Part shown: one piece after another, positions 1-5,722 of the stretch
Numbering within the stretch: position 1 is the stretch's first letter
Layout of the letters: each line of letters opens with the position of its first letter
Assembly (NCBI RefSeq): GCF_000718165.1
Contig: NZ_JOEY01000121.1
Coordinates: forward strand, 1-6,060
Source of the DNA: Streptomyces fulvoviolaceus
GTDB lineage: Bacteria; Actinomycetota; Actinomycetes; Streptomycetales; Streptomycetaceae
Length of the DNA stretch: 6,060 nucleotides
Direction of reading: 5' to 3'
Made by a program: the position numbers and the translations under genes
The notes under the pieces: model-generated
What the model saw: the letters and a program-made list of their open reading frames with translations, nothing else
What the model was told of the DNA's origin: nothing
The model's database searches: none

Positions 1-159
1 GAGGGCGAAGTCGTCGCCCGGGGTGCGCATGGTGATGGCGAGTGGTTTGCCGTTCAGTCGGATCTCCAGCGGTTCCTCGGCGACGAGGGTGTCGGGGCGC
101 GAGGAGACGGCCCCGTCCCGGATGCGGATCACCTTGCGTCGTTCCGTGACTCGTCCCAT
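1..159 (-). CDS. fdhD: Formate dehydrogenase accessory sulfurtransferase FdhD, N-terminal part (runs off left edge)
   Basis: The leftward frame from the ATG at 159-157 stays open to the window edge, giving 53 residues that begin MGRVTERRKVIRIRDG and contain DTLVAEEPLEIRLNGKPLA and TMRTPGDDFAL. This is the characteristic start of FdhD; the family is usually about 270-290 residues, so roughly a fifth is present. FdhD is a cytoplasmic protein that passes sulfur from a cysteine desulfurase to the molybdenum cofactor of formate dehydrogenase, which needs the sulfido ligand for activity. The conserved cysteine loop lies outside the window and cannot be checked. A GGAG (175-172) inside the end of the preceding gene can serve as ribosome site, with a rather long 12-nt spacer. 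The start lies 8 bases after the stop of the truncated dehydrogenase gene, so the two are probably cotranscribed. Identification is confident; completeness is unknown. Confidence 0.9.
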   Translation of the reverse strand, partial: MGRVTERRKVIRIRDGAVSSRPDTLVAEEPLEIRLNGKPLAITMRTPGDDFAL

Positions 160-167
160 GTCGTGTC

Positions 168-959
168 TCAGCTCCGTACCGTCGCGACCGGCAGCTTCTC
201 GATCCGGATCGCGGCGGCCTCGAACTCCGCAGCCGCCGCGACCGGACAACTTGCCTTGGCCGTCAGCTGGTTGATGTCCACGCCGTCCGGAACACGCATG
301 GTCATGAACGCCAGGCCGGGCCGCAGCGCCGGATCCACCCACACCGGTGCCACCAGCGAGCCGTGCCGTGTGGAGACCCGCACCGTCGCACCGACCACCA
401 CGCCGTAGTGCTCGGCGTCCTCCGGGCCCAGCTCGATGCAGTCGTCGCGCCGCAGCGGCGACGCGGAACCGCCCCTCTGCACACTGGTGTTGTGCGAGCC
501 GAGTCGGCGTCCCGTGGTGAGCCGGACCGGGTACCGCTCGTCCGTCAGGTCGACGGGCGGGTCGTGCCGGACGAGTCGGAAGGGCGTGCGTGGATCCCGC
601 CCGGCGGTTGATGTGCCGTCGGTCTCCGCCCGGCCGGTCAGCAGGGACAGGTTGGTCAGGGCGTCGGCGTCCTCGGTGCCGTTGCGGTGTTCCGCCACCC
701 CGGCCGGCCGGCACGGCCGGGAGTAGGCGTGGGCCAACTCCCGTATGGCGGCGGCCGGTACGCCCGTCACCTTCTCCGTGAGCGACAGGGTCCACGGCTC
801 GACGAGCTGCCGGTACTCCTCGAAGCCGATCGTCGCCCGTTCGATGAAGGCACGGTCGGCGAGGCCCGCGTGGATGATCTCCCGGCCGATCGCATGCGCC
901 ATCGGGACGTCGGTACCGGCGTCGAGGGGGCGGGTGAGTCCCGTCTGCCGTTTGGTCAT
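168..959 (-). pseudogene. Remnant of a molybdopterin formate-dehydrogenase-like alpha subunit, N-terminally truncated and internally deleted
   Basis: The frame is open for 263 residues, against about 700 or more for the family. Residues about 13-109 resemble the segment after the first molybdopterin domain (GTDVPMAHAIGREIIHAGL, then HRNGTEDADALTNLSLLTG). Residues 110-118 match a short AETDGT segment that is normally far downstream, and residues about 122-256 match the C-terminal molybdopterin-dinucleotide-binding domain (VRHDPPVDLTDERYPVRLTTGRRL, ending EAAAIRIEKL). The N-terminal Fe-S region, the catalytic Cys/Sec region and most of the central fold are missing. Catalysis is therefore very unlikely, although no stop or frameshift is present. 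The ATG overlaps the panE-like TGA (ATGA), no convincing ribosome site precedes it, and translation would rely on coupling. fdhD follows 8 bases after the stop. The family comparison is from memory, so breakpoints are approximate. A short protein with a non-catalytic role is the alternative. Confidence 0.8.
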
Positions 960-1927
960 GCGGCGGGCCTGAGTGCGAGGAGGTCGGAGATGGCGTGGAC
1001 GGTGCGCAGGGTGGGCACGTCCACGCCGGTGATCTCCGCCAACTCGATGACGGCGGCGAGCAGGACGTCGAGTTCGAGGGGTTTGCCGCGTTCGAGGTCC
1101 TGGAGGGTGGAGGTGCGGTGGTCACCGACGCGTTCGGCGCCGGCGAGGCGGCGTTCGATGGAGATGCCGACCGTGCAGCCGAGGGCGTCAGCGACCGACA
1201 GCGTCTCGGTCATCATGGTCTCGATGACTTTGCGGGTGCCGCCGTGCAGGCACATCTGGCGCATGGTGGCGCGGGCCAGGGCGCTGATCGGGTTGAAGGA
1301 GATGTTGCCGAGCAGCTTGAGCCAGATGTCGTTGCGCAGGTCGGGCTCGACCGGGCATTTCAGGCCGCCGGCCTGCATGGCCTCGCTGAACGCCTGGCAG
1401 CGGGCGGAGATCGAGCGGTCGGGTTCGCCGATGGAGAAGCGGGTGCCCTCCAAGTGCCGTACGACGCCGGGTCCTTCGAGCTCGGTCGCCGCGTAGACGA
1501 CGCATCCGATGGCCCGGTGGGGAGCGAGCACCGCACTGACCGCACCGCCGGGGTCGACGCTCTCGACGCGGTGGCCGTCGTAGGGGCCGCCGTGTCGGTG
1601 GAAGTACCACCAGGGGATGCCGTTCTGGGCGGCGATCACCGCGGTGGTGTCGTGGAGCAGGGGCTCGATGAGCGGCCCGCACGCCGCGTACGAGTTGGCT
1701 TTGAGCCCGAGGAAGACGTAGTCGACCGGACCGATGTCGGCCGGGTCGTCGGTGGCGTGGGCGCGGGCGGTGAAGTCGCCGCGCGGGCTCAGGACGCGGA
1801 CGCCGTGCCGGCGCATGGCCGCGAGATGCGGGCCGCGGGCGACGAGGTGCACGTCGGCGCCGGCGCGGTGGAGTGCGGCGCCGACGTAGGCGCCGATCGC
1901 ACCGGCGCCGAGGACTGCGACTTTCAT
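956..1927 (-). CDS. PanE/ApbA-family 2-dehydropantoate 2-reductase-like protein (possible oxalyl-CoA or other 2-oxoacid-type reductase)
   Basis: The 323-residue protein has the ketopantoate reductase layout. An N-terminal Rossmann fold starts MKVAVLGAGAIGAYVG, with the dinucleotide motif GAGAIG at residues 7-12. QNGIPWWYF lies at 101-109. The C-terminal helical domain has IWLKLLGNISFNPISAL at 201-217, where K204 and N208 correspond to the family's catalytic Lys and substrate-binding Asn. HRTSTLQDLERGKPLELD at 270-287 includes E285, the likely counterpart of the active-site Glu. Classical PanE reduces ketopantoate to pantoate with NADPH in the cytoplasm. Here the gene heads a cluster of formate and oxalate genes, which suggests a different substrate (inference). 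The ATG at 1927 was chosen because the glycine motif follows directly and GGAG (1940-1937) sits 9 bases upstream. The frame stays open further upstream to 2323, but that extension crosses the promoter and the divergent gene. The stop overlaps the next start. Family assignment is firm; substrate is not. Confidence 0.9.
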   Translation of the reverse strand: MKVAVLGAGAIGAYVGAALHRAGADVHLVARGPHLAAMRRHGVRVLSPRGDFTARAHATDDPADIGPVDYVFLGLKANSYAACGPLIEPLLHDTTAVIAAQNGIPWWYFHRHGGPYDGHRVESVDPGGAVSAVLAPHRAIGCVVYAATELEGPGVVRHLEGTRFSIGEPDRSISARCQAFSEAMQAGGLKCPVEPDLRNDIWLKLLGNISFNPISALARATMRQMCLHGGTRKVIETMMTETLSVADALGCTVGISIERRLAGAERVGDHRTSTLQDLERGKPLELDVLLAAVIELAEITGVDVPTLRTVHAISDLLALRPAA

Positions 1928-1996
1928 GACGGGGAGCTCCGTTCGGTTGAGGGTTACCGAGGAACCGGGGAACTGTCGAACTCTGTCGACTGAATA

Positions 1997-2006
1997 TTGT
2001 CTACAG
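1997..2006. promoter_or_regulatory. Candidate GntR/FadR-type operator TTGTCTACAG
   Basis: TTGTCTACAG is one base from the palindrome TTGTNNACAA, the GT...AC core arrangement typical of FCD-type GntR binding sites. It lies exactly on the predicted -10 of the panE-like operon, next to a divergent FCD-type regulator gene, where a bound repressor would block RNA polymerase. The flanks (ATA on the left, GAT on the right) extend the dyad only weakly. Confidence 0.45.
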
Positions 2007-2026
2007 GATGGAACTGGTGGCAGCAA
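1998..2026 (-). promoter_or_regulatory. Candidate promoter of the panE-like operon
   Basis: Read leftward, a -35-like TTGCTG (2026-2021) and a -10-like TAGACA (2003-1998) are separated by exactly 17 bases. Both resemble the sigma-70/HrdB consensus TTGACA and TANNNT. Transcription would start near 1991, leaving a leader of about 64 bases before the ATG at 1927. The candidate operator at 1997-2006 covers the -10 element. This rests on motif matching only. Confidence 0.5.
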
Positions 2027-2095
2027 GGGTTGTGACGGCACTTGGGCGGCTGTGCGGTGTGCCCGACTCGTGTGCCTACGGGTGTTTGTGCGCCG

Positions 2096-2124
2096 TAGAC
2101 TGTAGGCGAAAGCCAATTCATACT
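2096..2124 (+). promoter_or_regulatory. Candidate promoter of the GntR regulator gene
   Basis: A -35-like TAGACT (2096-2101, four of six matches to TTGACA) is followed after 17 bases by a -10-like CATACT (2119-2124, four of six matches to TATAAT). Transcription would start near 2131, giving a leader of about 37 bases before the ATG at 2168. TAGACT could instead be a -10 element, but then no acceptable -35 is found upstream. Moderate to weak support. Confidence 0.35.
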
Positions 2125-2130
2125 TGGCTT
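2110..2130. repeat. Perfect 7-bp inverted repeat (AAGCCAA-N7-TTGGCTT), candidate operator
   Basis: The arms AAGCCAA (2110-2116) and TTGGCTT (2124-2130) are perfectly complementary around the 7-base centre TTCATAC. With one unpaired A the symmetry continues to CGA/TCG. The centre contains most of the predicted -10 of the regulator gene, so it looks like a protein-binding dyad for autoregulation. A leader hairpin is less likely, because most of it would lie upstream of the predicted transcript start. Confidence 0.5.
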
Positions 2131-2154
2131 CGTGCCGCAGCGACGACGCTGCCC

Positions 2155-2160
2155 AGGAGG
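2155..2160 (+). promoter_or_regulatory. Ribosome binding site deciding the GntR start
   Basis: AGGAGG, a full anti-16S match, lies 7 bases before the ATG at 2168. It decides in favour of that start over the in-frame GTG at 2132, which has no such site. Confidence 0.85.
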
Positions 2161-2167
2161 GACCGCG

Positions 2168-2845
2168 ATGTTGCCGACGACAGGCCTGCCGCAGGGCGCG
2201 GTGCCCAAGCTCGAACGCCCCGGCCCGCTGCGCGACCGCGTCTACGAGGCGCTGCTCGAACTCATCACCACCCGCGCCCTGCAGCCCGGCCAGCACCTCG
2301 TCGAGAGCGAACTCGCCGGGCACCTAGGAGTCTCCCGGCAGCCCGTGCGCGAGGCGCTGCAACGCCTCAGCACCGAGGGCTGGGTCGATCTGCGGCCCGC
2401 CCAAGGCGCGTTCGTGCACGAGCCCACCGAGGACGAGGCCGATCAACTCCTCACCGTACGCACTCTGTTGGAGACCGAGGCGGCCCGGCTCGCCGCCGCT
2501 CATGTGCATGCCGAGGCCATCACCGAGCTCGAGAAGCTGTGCGCGGAGGGCGAGCGCGCGGTCGCCGCCGACGACGTGGACGGTGCGGTCGCGATGAACG
2601 CCCGGTTGCACGCGAAGGTCATGGAACTCGCGGGCAACGCGGTCCTTGCCGAGCTGGCCGCGCAGGTCGACCGACGTGTCCGTTGGTACTACACACCGGT
2701 GGCCCGGCAGCGCGGCCGGCAGTCGTGGACCGAGCACCGTGAGCTGATCGCGGCGATCGGCGAGGGCGACGAGCAGCGTGCCACGGCGGTCATGCGTGCC
2801 CACACGGAACACACGCGGAAGATCTACCACGAGCGCGAGAAGTAG
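2168..2845 (+). CDS. GntR-family transcriptional regulator, FadR subfamily with FCD domain
   Basis: The 225-residue protein is of normal size for the group. Residues about 20-84 form the winged helix-turn-helix (LRDRVYEALLELITTRALQPG, then the recognition-helix block SRQPVREALQRL at 56-67 and the wing ending QGAFVHEP). Residues about 88-220 form the all-helical FCD ligand-binding domain. FCD proteins usually bind a small carboxylate, often through a metal held by an Asp and three His. Here H148 (NARLH), H190 (TEHRELI) and H212 (RAHTEH) fit, but the usual Asp four residues before the first His is N144. It likely acts as a repressor released by a metabolite of the neighbouring pathway, possibly oxalate or glyoxylate (inference). 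The gene is transcribed divergently from the panE-like operon and converges on the transporter genes. The start is chosen from the strong ribosome site. Confidence 0.92.
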   Translation: MLPTTGLPQGAVPKLERPGPLRDRVYEALLELITTRALQPGQHLVESELAGHLGVSRQPVREALQRLSTEGWVDLRPAQGAFVHEPTEDEADQLLTVRTLLETEAARLAAAHVHAEAITELEKLCAEGERAVAADDVDGAVAMNARLHAKVMELAGNAVLAELAAQVDRRVRWYYTPVARQRGRQSWTEHRELIAAIGEGDEQRATAVMRAHTEHTRKIYHEREK

Positions 2846-2864
2846 CCGGATCGCCGACGGACCA

Positions 2865-2890
2865 GGCGGCCCTCCCGAAGGAGGGCCGCC
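2865..2890. terminator. Bidirectional intrinsic-type terminator hairpin between convergent genes
   Basis: GGCGGCCCTCC (2865-2875), the loop CGAA, and GGAGGGCCGCC (2880-2890) form a perfect 11-bp GC-rich stem. It lies 19 bases after the regulator stop and 23 bases beyond the stop of the leftward transporter gene, so it can serve both transcripts. There is no T-run on either side, which is usual for streptomycete terminators. Confidence 0.85.
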
Positions 2891-2913
2891 CGATGCCTGC
2901 CGAACCGCCTTGC

Positions 2914-4329
2914 TCAGACGGCCCCTTGCGGCTGCGGTGCCGACGTGCCGGCCCGGGGCCGCCCCGGCTGCCGCAGCAGGAGGGCGATCGCCGCCGCGAC
3001 CATCGAGGTGGCGCTGGCCAGCGCGTACGCCCCGTCGTAACCCCAGGCCGCCACCACCATGGAGCCGAGGCCGCCGCCGAACAGGCCGCTGATCAGCTTG
3101 CCGCTGTACACCAGCCCGTAGTTGGAGGCGTTGTAGTTCTCCCCGAAGTAGTCCGGGGTGAGTGCCGCGAACAGCGGGTAGAACGCGCCGCCGCCGAAGC
3201 CGGAGAGGAAGGCGAAGAACAGGAACAGCCATTCGCTCTTGACGTCGCCCGCCCAGATCACGCCGAACTGGGCCAGCCCCAGGACGACGATGACGAACAC
3301 CAGGGTCGACTTGCGGCCCCACTTGTCGGACAGCCAGCCCACCACCCCGCGGCCGATACCGTTGATGACCGCCATGACGCCCATCGAGGAGGCCGCCACC
3401 AGCGGGCCGAAGCCCACCTCCTTGGCGAAGTCGACCTGGAACGAGATCCCGAAGATGGACACGCCCGCAGTCATCACGAGGGCGATCCACATCAGGGGAA
3501 GCATGCCGGTCCCGATGGCCTCCTTGGGTGTGTACTGCTTCACCGCGGGAGGGTTCTTGGCCGGGCCGGCGGCCCCCTTCTCACCGCCGCCGTAGGTGAG
3601 CGGGTCGATGTCCGCGGGCCACCAGTTCTTCGGCGGATCCTTGAAGAAGAACGCGCACCCCACGACCACGATCAGGATGTAGCAGCCGATGAGGTCCAGG
3701 ACGCGGTGGTAGTTCGCGGTGTCGAAGCCGTAGTTGAAGATGAAGATGAACGGCAGTGATCCGTACGCGAAGCCGCCGTTGACGAACCCGGTCCTGGCGC
3801 CCCGGCGTTCGGGGAACCACTTGCCGACCATGTTGATGCAGGTCGCGTAGACCAGGCCGGCGCCGACGCCCCCGACGACGCCGAATCCCAGGATCGCCAA
3901 CAGGACGTTGCTCAGGTGCGACAGGGCGAGGAACCCGACCATGCACATGCCCGAGCCGATGTACATGGCCTGACGGGCGGTCAGGAGGCCCTTCTCCCGC
4001 AGCCAGCCCGCCGGGAAGGCGATGCCGGCCTGGAAGAAGACCCAGACGCTGAGGATCCAGAAGGTGTTGCTCTGCGTCCAGCCATGGGCGTGGGACAGGG
4101 TGTCCTCGGCCGAGCCGTACGCGTACTCGAAGACGCTGATGGCCATCATGGTGATCCACGGCAGATACACCATGAGCTTGCGCGAGTGGCCGAGGATGTC
4201 GCGGTCACTCTCGCCGACGCGGTAGACGCGGCCGCCCGCGTCGGTCACTTCGCGGTAGGGACGGTGTGCGGCGGTGGCGTGTGCGGACTTGTCGGTCCTG
4301 CTGCTTGCTGCGTACGGATCTGCCGTCAT
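2914..4329 (-). CDS. OFA-family MFS transporter, probable oxalate/formate antiporter (second of the tandem pair)
   Basis: The 471-residue membrane protein has the 12-helix major facilitator pattern. A cytoplasmic N-terminal stretch of about 50 residues contains YREVTDAGGRVYRVGESDRD. Twelve hydrophobic segments run from about 52 to 453, with a long central loop (about 230-275) carrying KDPPKNWWP and NPPAVKQYTPKEA. The MFS loop motif GWLSDKWGRK is at 331-340. R327 (NGIGRG) and K411 (YSGKLISG) fall where OxlT of Oxalobacter has its two oxalate-binding basic residues, Arg272 and Lys355 (family knowledge; alignment by eye). The expected role is exchange of oxalate for formate across the plasma membrane, although other carboxylates are possible. 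The ATG at 4329 lies one base after the upstream paralogue's stop (TGA-C-ATG), with GAGGA (4345-4341) 11 bases upstream, so translation is probably coupled. An in-frame extension upstream to 4377 overlaps that paralogue and is rejected. Confidence 0.9.
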   Translation of the reverse strand: MTADPYAASSRTDKSAHATAAHRPYREVTDAGGRVYRVGESDRDILGHSRKLMVYLPWITMMAISVFEYAYGSAEDTLSHAHGWTQSNTFWILSVWVFFQAGIAFPAGWLREKGLLTARQAMYIGSGMCMVGFLALSHLSNVLLAILGFGVVGGVGAGLVYATCINMVGKWFPERRGARTGFVNGGFAYGSLPFIFIFNYGFDTANYHRVLDLIGCYILIVVVGCAFFFKDPPKNWWPADIDPLTYGGGEKGAAGPAKNPPAVKQYTPKEAIGTGMLPLMWIALVMTAGVSIFGISFQVDFAKEVGFGPLVAASSMGVMAVINGIGRGVVGWLSDKWGRKSTLVFVIVVLGLAQFGVIWAGDVKSEWLFLFFAFLSGFGGGAFYPLFAALTPDYFGENYNASNYGLVYSGKLISGLFGGGLGSMVVAAWGYDGAYALASATSMVAAAIALLLRQPGRPRAGTSAPQPQGAV

Positions 4330-4330
4330 G

Positions 4331-5722
4331 TCAGGCCATTTCCTCGCCGAGCGGTTGCGGGTTGGGGACGGTCCCACGACTGGTCTTCGGCCTGCCGGGC
4401 GCCTTGAGGAAGAGCGCCAGCACCGCGGAGCCCAGGCCTATGCAGCCGGCCAGGACGAACGCACCCTCGTAGTCCCACACGCCGACCACGATCGAGCCGA
4501 CCCCGGAACCCACAAGGCCCGAAATGAGCTTCGAGCTGTAGACCATGCCGTAGTTGGAGGCGTTGTTGTTCTCGCCGAAGTAGTCCGCCGTCATGGCGGC
4601 GAACAGCGGGAAGATCGCGCCGCCGCCGAAGCCGGAGACCATGGAGCAGAAGAGGAAGAACGGCATGCTGCCCATCTGGCCGGAGACCAGCACGCCGAAC
4701 TGGGCGGTGCCCAGCACCAGACACACGATGATCAGTGTGTTGCGGCGGCCGAACTTGTCGGAGATCCAGCCGATCACGCCGCGTCCCGTGCCGTTGACGA
4801 TCGCCTTCAGGGACATCGCCGTGGCCACGATCCCGCCCGCGAAGCCCATGTCCTTGCCGAACGGCACCTGGAAGGCGATGCCGAAGATGTTGATCCCGGC
4901 CGTGCACAGCAGACAGAACCACATCATCCACAGGACGGGCGTGCGTGCGGCCTCCTTCGGGGTGTACTGCTTCACCGCCGGCGGGTTCTTCTCCAGCGCC
5001 CGCCGGATCTTCGGGTCGTCGGTCAGCTTGAGCGGGTCGACGTGCGGGGGCCACCAGTTCTTCGGCGGGTCCTTGAAGAACCACCCCGCGAACGCCACTA
5101 CGGCGCAGCAGACGACGCCCACCATCACGAGGACGCCCTTGTAGTTGCTCAGGTCCATGTACGAGGTGAACAGGAAGACGAAGGGCACCGAGCCGTAGGC
5201 GAAACCGCCGTTGACCATGCCGGTCTTGCCGCCCTTGCGCTCCGGATACCACTTGCCGACCATGTTCACGCAGGTCGCGTAGACGAGGCCGGCGCCGATG
5301 CCGCTGCACATGCCGAAGCCGAGGTAGGCGACGATCACGTTCGGTGCGAACGCGAGCGAGAGATAGCCCAGGATCGTGCCCAGCGCGCCGAGCATCATCG
5401 CGTACCGCGCGGGAAGCCTTCCGCTCTCCCGCAACTGCCCGGCCGGGAAGGCCACGGCCGCCTGGAAGAACACCCAGACACCCATCAGCCAGAAGATGTG
5501 CCCACTGCTCCACAGATGCGCCTCGTGCAGTGTGTCCTCCGCCGACGTGAACGCGTACTCCGAGGAACTGATGCCCAGCATGCCCATCCAGGGGAAGAGC
5601 ACCATGGTCCATCGTGGTCGCCGCATGATGTCCCGGTCGGTCTCACCGATCCGGTACACGCGGCCGTTGCGGTCCGTCACCTCCCTGTAGGTGGCGGACG
5701 TCGAGTAGTCGATGGTTGTCAT
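4331..5722 (-). CDS. OFA-family MFS transporter, probable oxalate/formate antiporter (first of the tandem pair)
   Basis: The 463-residue protein is a paralogue of its downstream neighbour, with by eye somewhat more than half of the residues identical. It has a cytoplasmic N-terminus with YREVTDRNGRVYRIGETDRD (12-31), and hydrophobic segments from about 38 to 440. NMVGKWYPER is at 153-162 and KDPPKNWWP at 217-225. NPPAVKQYTPKEA is at 246-258 and the MFS motif GWISDKFGRR at 318-327. R314 (NGTGRG) and K398 (YSSKLISG) match the positions of the oxalate-binding Arg and Lys of OxlT (inference by eye). It probably imports oxalate in exchange for formate at the plasma membrane. The ATG at 5722 is preferred because MTTIDYSTSATYREVTD matches the paralogue's N-terminal region and AAGGAG (5740-5735) lies 12 bases upstream. 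The frame continues upstream to 5857 without homology. The gene follows the CoA-transferase gene after 173 bases containing hairpins. Confidence 0.92.
   Translation of the reverse strand: MTTIDYSTSATYREVTDRNGRVYRIGETDRDIMRRPRWTMVLFPWMGMLGISSSEYAFTSAEDTLHEAHLWSSGHIFWLMGVWVFFQAAVAFPAGQLRESGRLPARYAMMLGALGTILGYLSLAFAPNVIVAYLGFGMCSGIGAGLVYATCVNMVGKWYPERKGGKTGMVNGGFAYGSVPFVFLFTSYMDLSNYKGVLVMVGVVCCAVVAFAGWFFKDPPKNWWPPHVDPLKLTDDPKIRRALEKNPPAVKQYTPKEAARTPVLWMMWFCLLCTAGINIFGIAFQVPFGKDMGFAGGIVATAMSLKAIVNGTGRGVIGWISDKFGRRNTLIIVCLVLGTAQFGVLVSGQMGSMPFFLFCSMVSGFGGGAIFPLFAAMTADYFGENNNASNYGMVYSSKLISGLVGSGVGSIVVGVWDYEGAFVLAGCIGLGSAVLALFLKAPGRPKTSRGTVPNPQPLGEEMA

Larger units (their letters stand above)
1928..2167. 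promoter_or_regulatory. Divergent intergenic regulatory region between the panE-like operon and the GntR regulator gene
   Basis: These 240 bases contain no convincing gene. They are visibly more AT-rich in places (around 1990-2005 and 2108-2130) than the surrounding coding DNA, and they carry the candidate promoters and operators of two divergent genes, listed separately. An imperfect tandem repeat, CTGTCGAACT followed at once by CTGTCGACT (1973-1991), sits at the predicted start of the leftward transcript. The arrangement, a FadR-like regulator next to a divergent catabolic operon, is typical for GntR regulators that control both themselves and their neighbour. Confidence 0.75.

Noticed and set aside
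995..1993. Rightward open frame of 332 codons antisense to the panE-like gene
   Set aside because: Shadow of the real gene: composition almost only Gly, Ala, Asp, Arg and Val, and no ribosome site.
2132..2167. Upstream GTG start of the regulator
   Set aside because: No ribosome site, and it would place AGGAGG inside the coding region; the ATG at 2168 fits that site exactly.
1928..2323. N-terminal extension of the panE-like gene to 2323
   Set aside because: The extension overlaps the promoters and the start of the divergent regulator, has no homology, and the Rossmann glycine motif belongs at the very start of the protein (ATG at 1927).
2324..3490. Leftward open frame of 388 codons across the regulator gene and the end of the second transporter
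   Set aside because: It crosses the terminator hairpin and both real genes, and its Arg/Gly-rich translation matches nothing.
3532..4991. Near-identical DNA blocks such as the one encoding NPPAVKQYTPKEA at about 3530-3558 and 4964-4992, considered as a mobile or recombination repeat
   Set aside because: They are explained by conserved protein segments of two paralogues with similar codon choice; there are no terminal repeats or target duplications.
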